A DNA stretch of 43,259 nt, from the NCBI GenBank assembly GCA_031296305.1, contig JARLFZ010000024.1:1-43259 (forward strand). The letters run 5' to 3'. Source of the stretch: Occallatibacter sp. GTDB taxonomy: Bacteria; Acidobacteriota; Terriglobia; Terriglobales; Acidobacteriaceae. The notes below the pieces were generated by a model. The model saw only the letters and a list, made by a program, of their open reading frames with translations, did no database searches and was not told the DNA's origin. Made by a program: the position numbers and the translations under genes. Of this stretch, positions 18,166 to 25,910 are shown piece after piece; position 1 is the stretch's first letter, and the number at the start of each line of letters is the position of its first letter.

Positions 18166-19047
18166 GTGAGTACTCATACGCCAGATAAAGCCAGCCAAGC
18201 CGCCAGCCCCGCCGTGAAGGAAATCTCCATTGCGCACAGTCCCGACTCCGACGACGCCTTCATGTTTTATGGGTTGGCGACCAACAAGATTCGCGTGCCC
18301 GGCTATCGCTTCACGCATACGCTTTGCGATATCGAGACCCTGAACCGCCGCGCCCGCGAAGAGGCTTTCTTCGACGTCAGCGCCATCAGCTTTCATGCCT
18401 ATCCGTACGTGCAGGAGAATTACACGCTCATGGGCTGCGGCGGCAGCGTGGGCGAGGGCTACGGTCCCATGGTGATCTCCAGCCGCAAAATGGAAGCCGC
18501 CGACCTCGGCCGCATCCGCATCGCGGTTCCCGGAACGCTGACCACGGCTTATCTGGCGCTTAAGATCCTTAACCCGGCCATCGAGACCGAGACCGTTCCC
18601 TTCGATCAGATCATTCCTGCGATTCAGGCGGGAAAATTCGATGCCGGACTGATCATCCACGAGGGGCAGCTCACCTACTCGACCAGCGGACTTTATAAGG
18701 TCCTCGACCTTGGCGCCTGGTGGCGAGAGACCACCGGCCTTGTGCTGCCGCTGGGCGGCAATGCCATTCGCCGCTCGCTCGGCGCTGAAGCGCACAAGAT
18801 CATTTCCAAGGCGCTGCGCGATTCCATCCATCACGCCCTCGACCACCGCGAACAGGCGCTCGAGTACGCGATGCAGTTTGCGCGCGACCTGGATGCGGGC
18901 ATGGCCAGCCATTTTGTGAGCATGTATGTGAACGAGCGCACCCTCGACTACGGCCCCGACGGCCGCGAGGCCATTCGCAAGCTCCTGCAACTGGGCCACG
19001 AGCGCGGCGTGATCCCGATGGCGCCGCAAGTGGACTTCGTGGATTAG
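18166..19047 (+). CDS. mqnD: 1,4-dihydroxy-6-naphthoate synthase (futalosine pathway)
   Basis: A 293-residue enzyme of the MqnA/MqnD family, a periplasmic-binding-protein-like fold. It cleaves cyclic dehypoxanthinylfutalosine to 1,4-dihydroxy-6-naphthoate in menaquinone synthesis. Visible: ISIAHSPDSDDAFMFYGLA at the N-terminus, the ISFHAYPYV strand, CGGSVGEGYGPMVIS, FDAGLIIHEGQLTY with the catalytic-region His, and LPLGGNAIRR. The start is uncertain: GTG 18166 has AAAGGA upstream at a slightly long distance, and GTG 18130 in frame has none. Other pathway genes are not in the window. Its presence implies the organism makes menaquinone by the futalosine route. Confidence 0.92.
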   Translation: MSTHTPDKASQAASPAVKEISIAHSPDSDDAFMFYGLATNKIRVPGYRFTHTLCDIETLNRRAREEAFFDVSAISFHAYPYVQENYTLMGCGGSVGEGYGPMVISSRKMEAADLGRIRIAVPGTLTTAYLALKILNPAIETETVPFDQIIPAIQAGKFDAGLIIHEGQLTYSTSGLYKVLDLGAWWRETTGLVLPLGGNAIRRSLGAEAHKIISKALRDSIHHALDHREQALEYAMQFARDLDAGMASHFVSMYVNERTLDYGPDGREAIRKLLQLGHERGVIPMAPQVDFVD

Positions 19048-19234
19048 GCCAATCGTCGAAAACAACTCGTGACGCCGCTGAACACCACAGGACAAACCCG
19101 TGTCCCCACGCGGACACATTACCTTTTCGCGCGCGAACCTGCTCAAAGGTCATTTGAGCGGTCCAACATTCCTGGCGCCGCTTCCTAAATTTTTTCTAAT
19201 CTGTGTCGATACATCCAGCAGGAGATACCTCTGG

Positions 19235-20224
19235 ATGACCGCTCAAGCCCAGCCCACTTTTCTCTTCGCATCTCCGGACGCGGACTTGCTGGCCGCTATT
19301 GAGCCCACGCTTTTGGCTGCCGGGGCGCGTGTCGATATCGTTCTTTCCGCGGAGGCCGTGATGGCTTCCATCTCCGGCCCGCGCGCTCCCAGTCTGGTTT
19401 TACTCGACGCGAAATTGCCCGGCATGCCAGTGGGCCAACTGCTGGCCGCAGTCCGCGCGGCGGCCGAAAGCGCGCGCCTGCCCATCGTTCTCATCGCCGA
19501 CTCGGTGACAGAGGAGTGGATCGATCACTTCGCCGAGGGCGCCGTCGACGACCTGGTACTGCGCTCTGCCGAGTCCGCCTACTGGCAGTTGCGCCTGGAC
19601 CTCGTGCTCCGCAACCAGCGCATGGCGCACGAACTCGAAACGCTGCGCGACGCTGCCCTGCACAACGCGCAACTCGACCACCTGACTGGCGTCTACAATC
19701 GCGAAACCCTGCTGGCCATGCTGTTTCGCGAGACCGACCGCGTGCAGCGCAGCCAGAGCGAGATGTGCCTGTTGCTCTTCGATATCGACGACTTCGGACA
19801 CTGGAATTCGCGGCTGGGCGTGGATGCCTGCGACGAGTTGCTTTGCCAGTTGGCCGGCCGCACCGCCGCCCAGTTGCGCAGTTACGACGTGCTGGGCCGG
19901 CCGGGCATGGATGAGTTTCTCATCGCTTTGCCTTTGTGCGCTCCGCTCAACGCGATGAGCCTTGCCGAGCGGCTGCGCACCGCAGTGTTCTCCACGCCGT
20001 TTCATGCGTCCGGCGAAGCCATCCGCCTCTCCGCGTGCTTCGGCATTGCTGTCAGCCACGGCCGCTCGCCGGTGGTGGTTCTGCGCGAGGCTGAGAAAGC
20101 TCTCGAGTGGGCCAAGGCAGCCGGACCCGAGTCGATCCAGTGTTTCGGCAGCCCGTCTCAGCCTTTGCCGTCGCCCGTCACGTTTCTGTCTGCGACTTCG
20201 GGCGAGGAGTTGCTTGGCTGGTAG
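19235..20224 (+). CDS. Receiver-GGDEF protein with altered GMDEF active site
   Basis: A 329-residue soluble protein. The N-terminal domain (about 8-125) is receiver-like, with Asp in LVLLDAKLPGM as the probable phosphoacceptor. The GGDEF domain (about 150-305) has DHLTGVYNRETLLAML and LLLFDIDDFGHWN, but the signature at 224-228 is GMDEF instead of GGDEF. The upstream RSYD matches the RxxD product-inhibition (I-site) motif. It may therefore bind c-di-GMP without making it. AGGAG precedes the ATG at 19235. The C-terminal 25 residues are Ser/Pro-rich. Confidence 0.85.
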   Translation: MTAQAQPTFLFASPDADLLAAIEPTLLAAGARVDIVLSAEAVMASISGPRAPSLVLLDAKLPGMPVGQLLAAVRAAAESARLPIVLIADSVTEEWIDHFAEGAVDDLVLRSAESAYWQLRLDLVLRNQRMAHELETLRDAALHNAQLDHLTGVYNRETLLAMLFRETDRVQRSQSEMCLLLFDIDDFGHWNSRLGVDACDELLCQLAGRTAAQLRSYDVLGRPGMDEFLIALPLCAPLNAMSLAERLRTAVFSTPFHASGEAIRLSACFGIAVSHGRSPVVVLREAEKALEWAKAAGPESIQCFGSPSQPLPSPVTFLSATSGEELLGW

Positions 20225-20421
20225 ATCAAACGCCGGGTGAGCGGGCTCCCGGCGCTGAATCGGTTACTTGCGGTTAGGCGGTGACTCGCTCGGAACATGC
20301 CGCTCCAACTTCTGGCCCATCCCACGAAAGATTCGCGCTAGCCATCCGTCTTCCTTTTTGCTTTTGACTAACGTATGCACCGCGAACTACGATCCGGGGA
20401 GCCGAGAGATTGGGGGGTTCT

Positions 20422-20679
20422 GTGACCAAAAGAGAGACTGGATTCTTGCTTATTGGCATTGGAATTGGTCTCGCGCTGGCTCTGGTGGTCGTCAATGAAG
20501 TTTTCAAGTCCCTCGTTGGCGGTGCACACCTTGATAGCTACAGTATTGACGGGGTGCTGATAGCGATCCCATTTCTGCTTCTGCTCGCTGGAGCGACGCT
20601 CCTGCTTTGGAAACCGAGTAGCAAACGAAACTCAAACTTGCCGACGGTTGATTCGAGCCATAGTCACCACATGCCGTGA
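20422..20679 (+). CDS. Two-helix membrane protein, unknown
   Basis: An 85-residue protein with two hydrophobic segments (GFLLIGIGIGLALALVVV and VLIAIPFLLLLAGATLLLW) joined by a short polar loop, and a His/Ser-rich tail. GTG 20422 follows a G-rich stretch; TTG 20410 is the alternative. Base composition is lower in GC than its neighbours. No family recognised. Confidence 0.5.
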   Translation: MTKRETGFLLIGIGIGLALALVVVNEVFKSLVGGAHLDSYSIDGVLIAIPFLLLLAGATLLLWKPSSKRNSNLPTVDSSHSHHMP

Positions 20680-20814
20680 GTCAGCGACGATAAAGGCTAT
20701 TTCCTCCGCAAGAGGCGTATTGCTAGCGAGCGCCGTCTGGGCCCAATCTGAGCCAACAGATTTATTGCCGTCGATTCGGAAGCTGCCACGCAGTTGTCCC
20801 TTCGCGAATCAGCT

Positions 20815-22140
20815 CTACGTTCTGCGGCTCGACTCCGCAACTTCCGGCTGCAGGAATTCCTGAAAGATTTCGTTCGAGATCAGCCGGCCTCGCGCGGTGA
20901 GCCGCGCACGGGCGCCGTCGAAGTCCAGCAGCCCGTCTTCAGTCATGCGCTTCGCGGTTTCCATTGCGGGATCAACCAACTCTTCGCCAAACTCCGCACG
21001 CAGCGCAGCCACGTCTACGCCTTCGTTGGTGCGCAGCCCGAGGAACCACGCCTCTTCGTGCTGCTGTGCGGGAGTAAGCCATTCAATTTCGCTCGCTCCT
21101 GTTCCGGCCAGGTAGGCTTGTAAATCGTCCGTCGTGGTTGCGCGCAGGGCCAGGCTGTCGACAGGGGCGAAAGACTCACTCAAAGGGCTCTCGGTCCTGG
21201 CGCGACTGAAGTCGCGCCCTGATACAAGGCCCGACTCGCAGTGCATGGCTGGTGCACGCAGCATGGACGACGCGTCGAGGCCCACGCCGAGATACGGCCG
21301 CCGCTGCCAATAGCGCAAATTGTGCCGCGATGCGAATCCGGGCCGGCAAAAATTGGAGATCTCGTATTGCCGCAGCCCCGCCGCTTCAAGCCGCTCGATG
21401 GCACGTTCGTACATGCTCGCAATGGCATCTTCATGCGGCACCAGCCTGGCGCGATAGCGCGCGCCGCCCTTCAGCATCTCGCGGCCAAGGCGCGAGTCCT
21501 CGTCCACCTCCAGCATGTACACACTGGCATGAGGGACTTCCGACGCAATAAGAATCTCGAGCGATTCCTCCCAGGAGGCGAATGTCTGCCCCGCCAAGCC
21601 TGCGATCAGATCGACGTTGAGATTGGTGATGCCCGCCGTGCGCAGCCGCTTGAGGTCCGCCTCGACAATGGCGCGGCTGTGCAACCGGCCGCTCGCGTGG
21701 GCTTCGCTGTCGACAAAAGATTGCACGCCCAGGCTTACGCGATTCACGCCCGCGGCCACCAGTGCCGCCAGGGTTGCGTCCGGCAGTTGCCCCGGCGCGC
21801 ACTCCATGGTGATCTCGGCGTCCACATCAAGATCGAACTCCGCGCGCATCGTCGCAAAGAGCTGCGCCACGAGTTCCGGAGCCAGCAACGACGGCGTTCC
21901 CCCGCCCAGATACACCGTATCCACGCGCCGCGGGAGCTCCGTTCCTCTCCCTTCGGACCAAGTTCTCGCTCCTGCGATATCCGCGATCACCCGCTCCACA
22001 TAACGCGCGTGATCCGAGGCCAGAAACACGCCCGACGCGAAGTTGCAATAGGTGCACTTCGACCGGCAAAAAGGAATAGAAATGTAAATTCCCAACGCGT
22101 TGCCGCCCCGCAGCTTCATGTGAGAATTGGAGCGCATCAT
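20815..22140 (-). CDS. hemW: Radical SAM HemW-like heme chaperone/coproporphyrinogen dehydrogenase family
   Basis: A 441-residue radical SAM protein. The cluster motif CRSKCTYCNF (CxxxCxxC) is followed by TVYLGGGTPSLL, EITMECAPG, GVNRVSLGVQSF and YEISNFCRPG, as in HemW; a HemN C-terminal domain ends the protein. HemW proteins bind heme and deliver it to respiratory enzymes, and many are misnamed HemN. ATG 22140 is chosen; ATG 22119 is close behind, and the long open frame upstream overlaps the divergent gene. A palindromic repeat adds a short in-frame insert in the C-terminal half (see 21199-21218). Confidence 0.88.
   Translation of the reverse strand: MMRSNSHMKLRGGNALGIYISIPFCRSKCTYCNFASGVFLASDHARYVERVIADIAGARTWSEGRGTELPRRVDTVYLGGGTPSLLAPELVAQLFATMRAEFDLDVDAEITMECAPGQLPDATLAALVAAGVNRVSLGVQSFVDSEAHASGRLHSRAIVEADLKRLRTAGITNLNVDLIAGLAGQTFASWEESLEILIASEVPHASVYMLEVDEDSRLGREMLKGGARYRARLVPHEDAIASMYERAIERLEAAGLRQYEISNFCRPGFASRHNLRYWQRRPYLGVGLDASSMLRAPAMHCESGLVSGRDFSRARTESPLSESFAPVDSLALRATTTDDLQAYLAGTGASEIEWLTPAQQHEEAWFLGLRTNEGVDVAALRAEFGEELVDPAMETAKRMTEDGLLDFDGARARLTARGRLISNEIFQEFLQPEVAESSRRT
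21199..21218. repeat. Palindromic repeat (family D) inside hemW
   Basis: GGCGCGACT at 21199-21207, GA, then AGTCGCGCC at 21210-21218; flanked on the right by CTGATACAAGG. It is read in frame in hemW (around SGRDFSRARTE). Only one copy is in this window. Confidence 0.65.
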
Positions 22141-22227
22141 AAAAAGATTGTTGCATGCGCCCTCTGGCCGATGCGCCGCGAGGGCTTTCTGCTTCTCATA
22201 CAATGATGAAAGGAAGGAGATCTCTGC

Positions 22228-23349
22228 TTGAAAGCCTGGCCAGCTCTGGCAATCTGCGTCATTCAGGTCATACTCTTTGCCGCGCACTGGTTGGTTTTTT
22301 CCACGTTCATCGCTTTCGTGCCCGGACTCGACCCCGCCGCCTTGACCGGACTGCATGCGGCCATGCTGGTGCTGGCTTTCAGCTTTGTAGCTGCGTCGCT
22401 GCTCTCGTTTCGCTTTTCGAATTTTGCCGTCCGGTTGGTTTATTGGCTGGCCGCTGTCTGGCTCGGCTTTCTCAACTTCTATTTCTGGGCGTCGCTGCTG
22501 GCCTGGATAGCCTGGCTCGTGCTGAAGCTAACCATTTCTCCGGCCTATGCCGCATCGGCGCGTCCGATTGTCGCTGGCATCCTTTACGAGGGCGCTGCTC
22601 TCATCGGTCTTTACGGCCTCTTCAATGCGCGCGTCATTCGCATGCGCCGCATCGAAGTGCAACTTCCTAACCTTCCTCCCTCCTGGCGTGGGCGGCGCGG
22701 AGTGCTACTGAGCGATCTGCACCTCGGCCCCATCAACGGCGTGCAATTCTGCCGCCGTCTCGTGGCTAAGGCCCGGTCCTTCCAGCCCGACGTGGTCTTT
22801 GTTCCCGGCGATCTGTTCGACGGCACAAGGGGCAACCTCGACCGGCTCGTGGCACCGCTCAAGCAGCTTACGCCGCCGCTTGGCATCTACTTTTCTACGG
22901 GCAACCACGAAGAGTTTTCCGATCCCACGCAATATATTGACGCAATCACCCGCGCCGGAATCCGCGTCCTCGGCAACGAACTCGTCACCATTGATGGTGT
23001 GCAAGTGGCGGGCGTGTTCTATCACGACTCTTCCTCGCCGCTGCGCATGAAAGCCGCGCTCGACGGCATGCATCTCGACCGTGAGCGGCCTTCGATCCTG
23101 CTGAACCACGCACCCACGCGCCTGCCCACCGTGGAGCAGGCCGGCTTCAGCCTCCAGCTATCCGGCCACACGCACGGCGGACAATTTCTGCCGTTCACAT
23201 GGATCACGCAGAGCGTGTACGGCCCCTTTACCAAGGGCCTGCACCGCTTCGGTGCGCTCCAGGTCTACACCTCCACCGGAGCCGGAACCTGGGGACCGCC
23301 CCTGCGCGCCGGCACCCGTCCGGAAATCGTGTTCATCACGTTCGCATAG
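22228..23349 (+). CDS. Membrane-anchored metallophosphoesterase
   Basis: A 373-residue protein: about four N-terminal TM helices (residues 5-125), then a calcineurin-like phosphoesterase domain with LLSDLHLGP, VPGDLFDGT, STGNHEEF, LLNHAPTRL and SGHTHGGQF, giving the complete set of metal ligands. This matches YkuE/YaeI-type enzymes, which act on membrane-linked or lipid phosphates. The start is a TTG at 22228, supported by AAGGAAGGAGA with a seven-base spacer. Divergent from hemW. Forty-four bases before malic enzyme, so co-transcription is possible. Confidence 0.9.
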   Translation: MKAWPALAICVIQVILFAAHWLVFSTFIAFVPGLDPAALTGLHAAMLVLAFSFVAASLLSFRFSNFAVRLVYWLAAVWLGFLNFYFWASLLAWIAWLVLKLTISPAYAASARPIVAGILYEGAALIGLYGLFNARVIRMRRIEVQLPNLPPSWRGRRGVLLSDLHLGPINGVQFCRRLVAKARSFQPDVVFVPGDLFDGTRGNLDRLVAPLKQLTPPLGIYFSTGNHEEFSDPTQYIDAITRAGIRVLGNELVTIDGVQVAGVFYHDSSSPLRMKAALDGMHLDRERPSILLNHAPTRLPTVEQAGFSLQLSGHTHGGQFLPFTWITQSVYGPFTKGLHRFGALQVYTSTGAGTWGPPLRAGTRPEIVFITFA

Positions 23350-23393
23350 CGGCGGCGTATCTTATTCTCAAGCAGTCAGAAGAGGAGAGTGTC

Positions 23394-25118
23394 ATGCGCT
23401 CCGCAACCCCTTCGCACGGCCCCGCTACTCATCGCGTCATTCGCACCAACCTTCACGGACTCGGTCTGCTCATGAATCCGCGCCTCAACAAGGGTACGGC
23501 ATTCACTGAAGCGGAGCGCGATGCCTTCGCGTTGCACGGGCTGCTGCCGCCGCACATCGGCACGCTCCAAGACCAGCGTGAGCGCCGCAAACGCGTGCTC
23601 GACGGCCGGCACACCGCATTCGGCAAATACTCAAACATGCGCGACCTGCAGGACAACGATGAGACGCTGTTCTATTCGCTCATCGCTGAGCACACCGAGG
23701 AGCTGCTGCCGATCGTCTACACGCCGGCTGTCGGCGAAGGGTGCCAGCGCTTTTCCGAAATCTGGCGCAAACCGCGCGGTCTTTTTTTGAGCTACCCAGA
23801 CAAGGATCGTATTGCGCAGATCCTCGCCAACGCGCGCTACGACGAGGTGCGTTGCATCGTCGTCAGCGACGGGGAACGCATTCTCGGCCTCGGTGACCAA
23901 GGCGCGGGCGGCATGGGCATTCCCATCGGCAAGATGGCGCTCTACACGGCGCTGGGCGGCATTCCGCCTGAACAATGCCTGCCCGTGCTGCTCGACGTGG
24001 GCACCGACAACGTTGAACTGCTGAACGATCCGATCTATATCGGCTGGCAGCATCATCGCGTCCGCGGCCAGGAGTACGACGATTTTGTCGAGACCTTCGT
24101 GACCGCGGTCGAACGCCGCTGGCCGCACATTCTTTTGCAGTGGGAGGATTTCGCCGGCGCCAACGCGGCGCGGCTGCTGCAGCGCTATCGCGACCGCTTA
24201 TGTACCTTCAACGACGATATTCAAGGGACTGCGGCGGTGACGACGGCGACCCTTCTCGCGGCGGTCAATGCTACGGGAATTCCGCTTCACGACCAGACGA
24301 TTGCGATGTTCGGCTCGGGATCGGCAGGTCTTGGCATCGCCAATCTCCTTATCGCCGCCATGAAAGAAGAAGGGCTGAGCGAGGAGCAGGCGCGAGGCCG
24401 CATTTACGCTTTCAATCGCTACGGCCTGATCGTCGAAGGCGGCAAGGGAATTCGTCCCGAGCAGGAGCCGCTGGCGCGCAAGCGCGGTGACGTGGCGGGA
24501 TGGAAGCTCTCGCCGGCCTCGGCCGAAACCGGCGGCATCTCGCTGCTTGACGTGGTGCGCAATGTGGGCATCACGGTGTTGGCCGGCGTCAGCGCTCAGC
24601 CCGGCGTGTTTACTGAGGCGATTGTGCGCGAGATGGCGCGCCACACTCCGCATCCCGTGATCTTCCCACTGTCGAATCCGACGTCGCAATCGGAGGCGGC
24701 GCCCGCCGATCTGCTGCGCTGGACCGATGGCCGAGCGCTGGTGGGCACCGGCAGCCCGTTCCCGCCCGTCGAAGTCAACGGCAAACTCGTGCGCATTGCG
24801 CAGGTGAACAATTCCTATATCTTTCCCGGACTCGCCCTTGGCATTCTCGTTTCCCGCGCCGGGCGCGTGACCGACGGCATGATTATGGCCGCCGCCAAAG
24901 CGTTAGCCGCACTGTCACCCGCACGCACCGACAAGAGCGCGCCGCTGCTGCCGCCCATCGCCGAAGCGCGCAAAACCAGCCTCGCGGTAGCCGAAGCCGT
25001 GGGCATGCAGGCGATTGCCGACGGAGTGGCCGAAGCTATTGATGAGGCGAGCCTCGCGGACGCGCTGCGCGCGTATGTGTGGGAGCCGGAGTATGTTCCG
25101 TACGAGCGCATTCCTTGA
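23394..25118 (+). CDS. NAD(P)-dependent malic enzyme, large form
   Basis: A 574-residue malic enzyme of the large (about 560-residue) class. It oxidatively decarboxylates malate to pyruvate. Motifs: YTPAVGEGCQRFSEIWRKP, SDGERILGLGDQGAGGMGIP, NDPIYIGWQHHRVRG, QWEDFAGANAARLLQRYRD, FNDDIQGTAAVT and the Rossmann loop MFGSGSAGLGIANLL, then FPLSNPTSQSEA. GAGGAG precedes ATG 23394. The upstream frame is antisense to nothing useful and overlaps the phosphoesterase gene, so it was not used. Confidence 0.94.
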   Translation: MRSATPSHGPATHRVIRTNLHGLGLLMNPRLNKGTAFTEAERDAFALHGLLPPHIGTLQDQRERRKRVLDGRHTAFGKYSNMRDLQDNDETLFYSLIAEHTEELLPIVYTPAVGEGCQRFSEIWRKPRGLFLSYPDKDRIAQILANARYDEVRCIVVSDGERILGLGDQGAGGMGIPIGKMALYTALGGIPPEQCLPVLLDVGTDNVELLNDPIYIGWQHHRVRGQEYDDFVETFVTAVERRWPHILLQWEDFAGANAARLLQRYRDRLCTFNDDIQGTAAVTTATLLAAVNATGIPLHDQTIAMFGSGSAGLGIANLLIAAMKEEGLSEEQARGRIYAFNRYGLIVEGGKGIRPEQEPLARKRGDVAGWKLSPASAETGGISLLDVVRNVGITVLAGVSAQPGVFTEAIVREMARHTPHPVIFPLSNPTSQSEAAPADLLRWTDGRALVGTGSPFPPVEVNGKLVRIAQVNNSYIFPGLALGILVSRAGRVTDGMIMAAAKALAALSPARTDKSAPLLPPIAEARKTSLAVAEAVGMQAIADGVAEAIDEASLADALRAYVWEPEYVPYERIP

Positions 25119-25154
25119 GTGCTGAACGCAGCAGCTTTTTCGTTTTCGTGCTAG

Positions 25155-25176
25155 AATGTAGTTACGTTGCTACATT
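25155..25176. promoter_or_regulatory. Operator-like inverted repeat before the phd-vapC pair
   Basis: AATGTAG at 25155-25161 and CTACATT at 25170-25176, a perfect 7-base inverted repeat with an 8-base spacer. It overlaps a TAGAAT -10-like box (25152-25157... by its first bases TAGAAT begin at 25152) and ends just before GGAGG of the antitoxin gene. Phd-type antitoxins bind such palindromes to repress their own operon. Confidence 0.6.
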
Positions 25177-25187
25177 GGAGGTGCGCT

Positions 25188-25454
25188 GTGGCGATTACGA
25201 CATTTTCCAGCCGGGAATTCAATCAGAACACGAGCCGCGCCAAGCGCGCCGCGAAGAAAGGCCCCGTGTTTGTTACCGATCGCGGGCGGCCAGCGCACGT
25301 GTTTTTGACGATCGAAAAGTACCAGGATTTGGCGGGCAAGGCGAGCAAAACCGATTCGATTCTCGATGTGATCGCAATGCCTGAGGCTGCGGAGATCGAA
25401 TTCGAGCCGCCTCGCTTGAGCGGCAAGCTCTTTCGTCCCGCCGACTTCTCATAA
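25188..25454 (+). CDS. Phd/YefM-type antitoxin
   Basis: An 88-residue protein. The N-terminal part (TTFSSREFNQNTSRAKRAA, KKGPVFVTDRGRPAHVFLT) is the Phd/YefM DNA-binding and dimerisation fold; the C-terminal tail (FEPPRLSGKLFRPADFS) is the usual toxin-wrapping segment. GTG 25188 follows GGAGG at six bases. The stop TAATG overlaps the toxin start by one base, so the two are translated together. An inverted repeat lies just upstream. Confidence 0.9.
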   Translation: MAITTFSSREFNQNTSRAKRAAKKGPVFVTDRGRPAHVFLTIEKYQDLAGKASKTDSILDVIAMPEAAEIEFEPPRLSGKLFRPADFS

Positions 25455-25888
25455 TGTATCTTCTCGATACCAACGTCGTGTCGGAAATGCGCAAGGTACG
25501 CGGGGCGCGAAGCGCGAGGGCGAAAATCGACCCGCAGGTACAGGCCTGGCTGGAATCGGTTCCAGCCTCCAGCCTTTATTTGTCTGTCATTACTATTTTG
25601 GAGTTGGAAATCGGTTTCCATCTTCTAGAACGTCGCGATCCCGCGCAGGCGGATGTGATCCGATCGTGGATCCGAGACCATATTCTGCCTGCTTTCGCCG
25701 GCCGCATTCTCGATGTCAACATCGACATCGTGCAGCGCTGCGCAGCTTTGCACGTGCCTGACCCCAAGGACGACCGCGACTCTCTCATCGCCGCCACTGC
25801 GCTCGTGCACAGCATGACCGTCGTCACGCGTAACGTTTCTCACTTCGCGCGCTGCGGCGTCAAAGTGTTCAACCCCTGGGAAGCGTAA
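25454..25888 (+). CDS. vapC: VapC-type PIN-domain toxin
   Basis: A 144-residue PIN-domain RNase. Conserved acidic residues are in place: Asp5 in YLLDTNVVSE, Glu in ITILELEIGF, Asp in PDPKDDRDSLIAATA, and the late strand TVVTRNVSHFARCGV. PIN toxins cut tRNA or rRNA when the antitoxin is degraded. It starts on the last base of the antitoxin stop. The insert VRGARSARAKIDPQ near the N-terminus is slightly long for the family, but no key residue is lost. Confidence 0.92.
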   Translation: MYLLDTNVVSEMRKVRGARSARAKIDPQVQAWLESVPASSLYLSVITILELEIGFHLLERRDPAQADVIRSWIRDHILPAFAGRILDVNIDIVQRCAALHVPDPKDDRDSLIAATALVHSMTVVTRNVSHFARCGVKVFNPWEA

Positions 25889-25910
25889 GCGGTGCGCCGT
25901 ATGGCGTGCG

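Noticed and set aside
20232-20253. GCCGGG..CCCGGC hairpin after the GGDEF gene as a terminator
   Set aside because: Stem is short, the loop is ten bases and no T tract follows.
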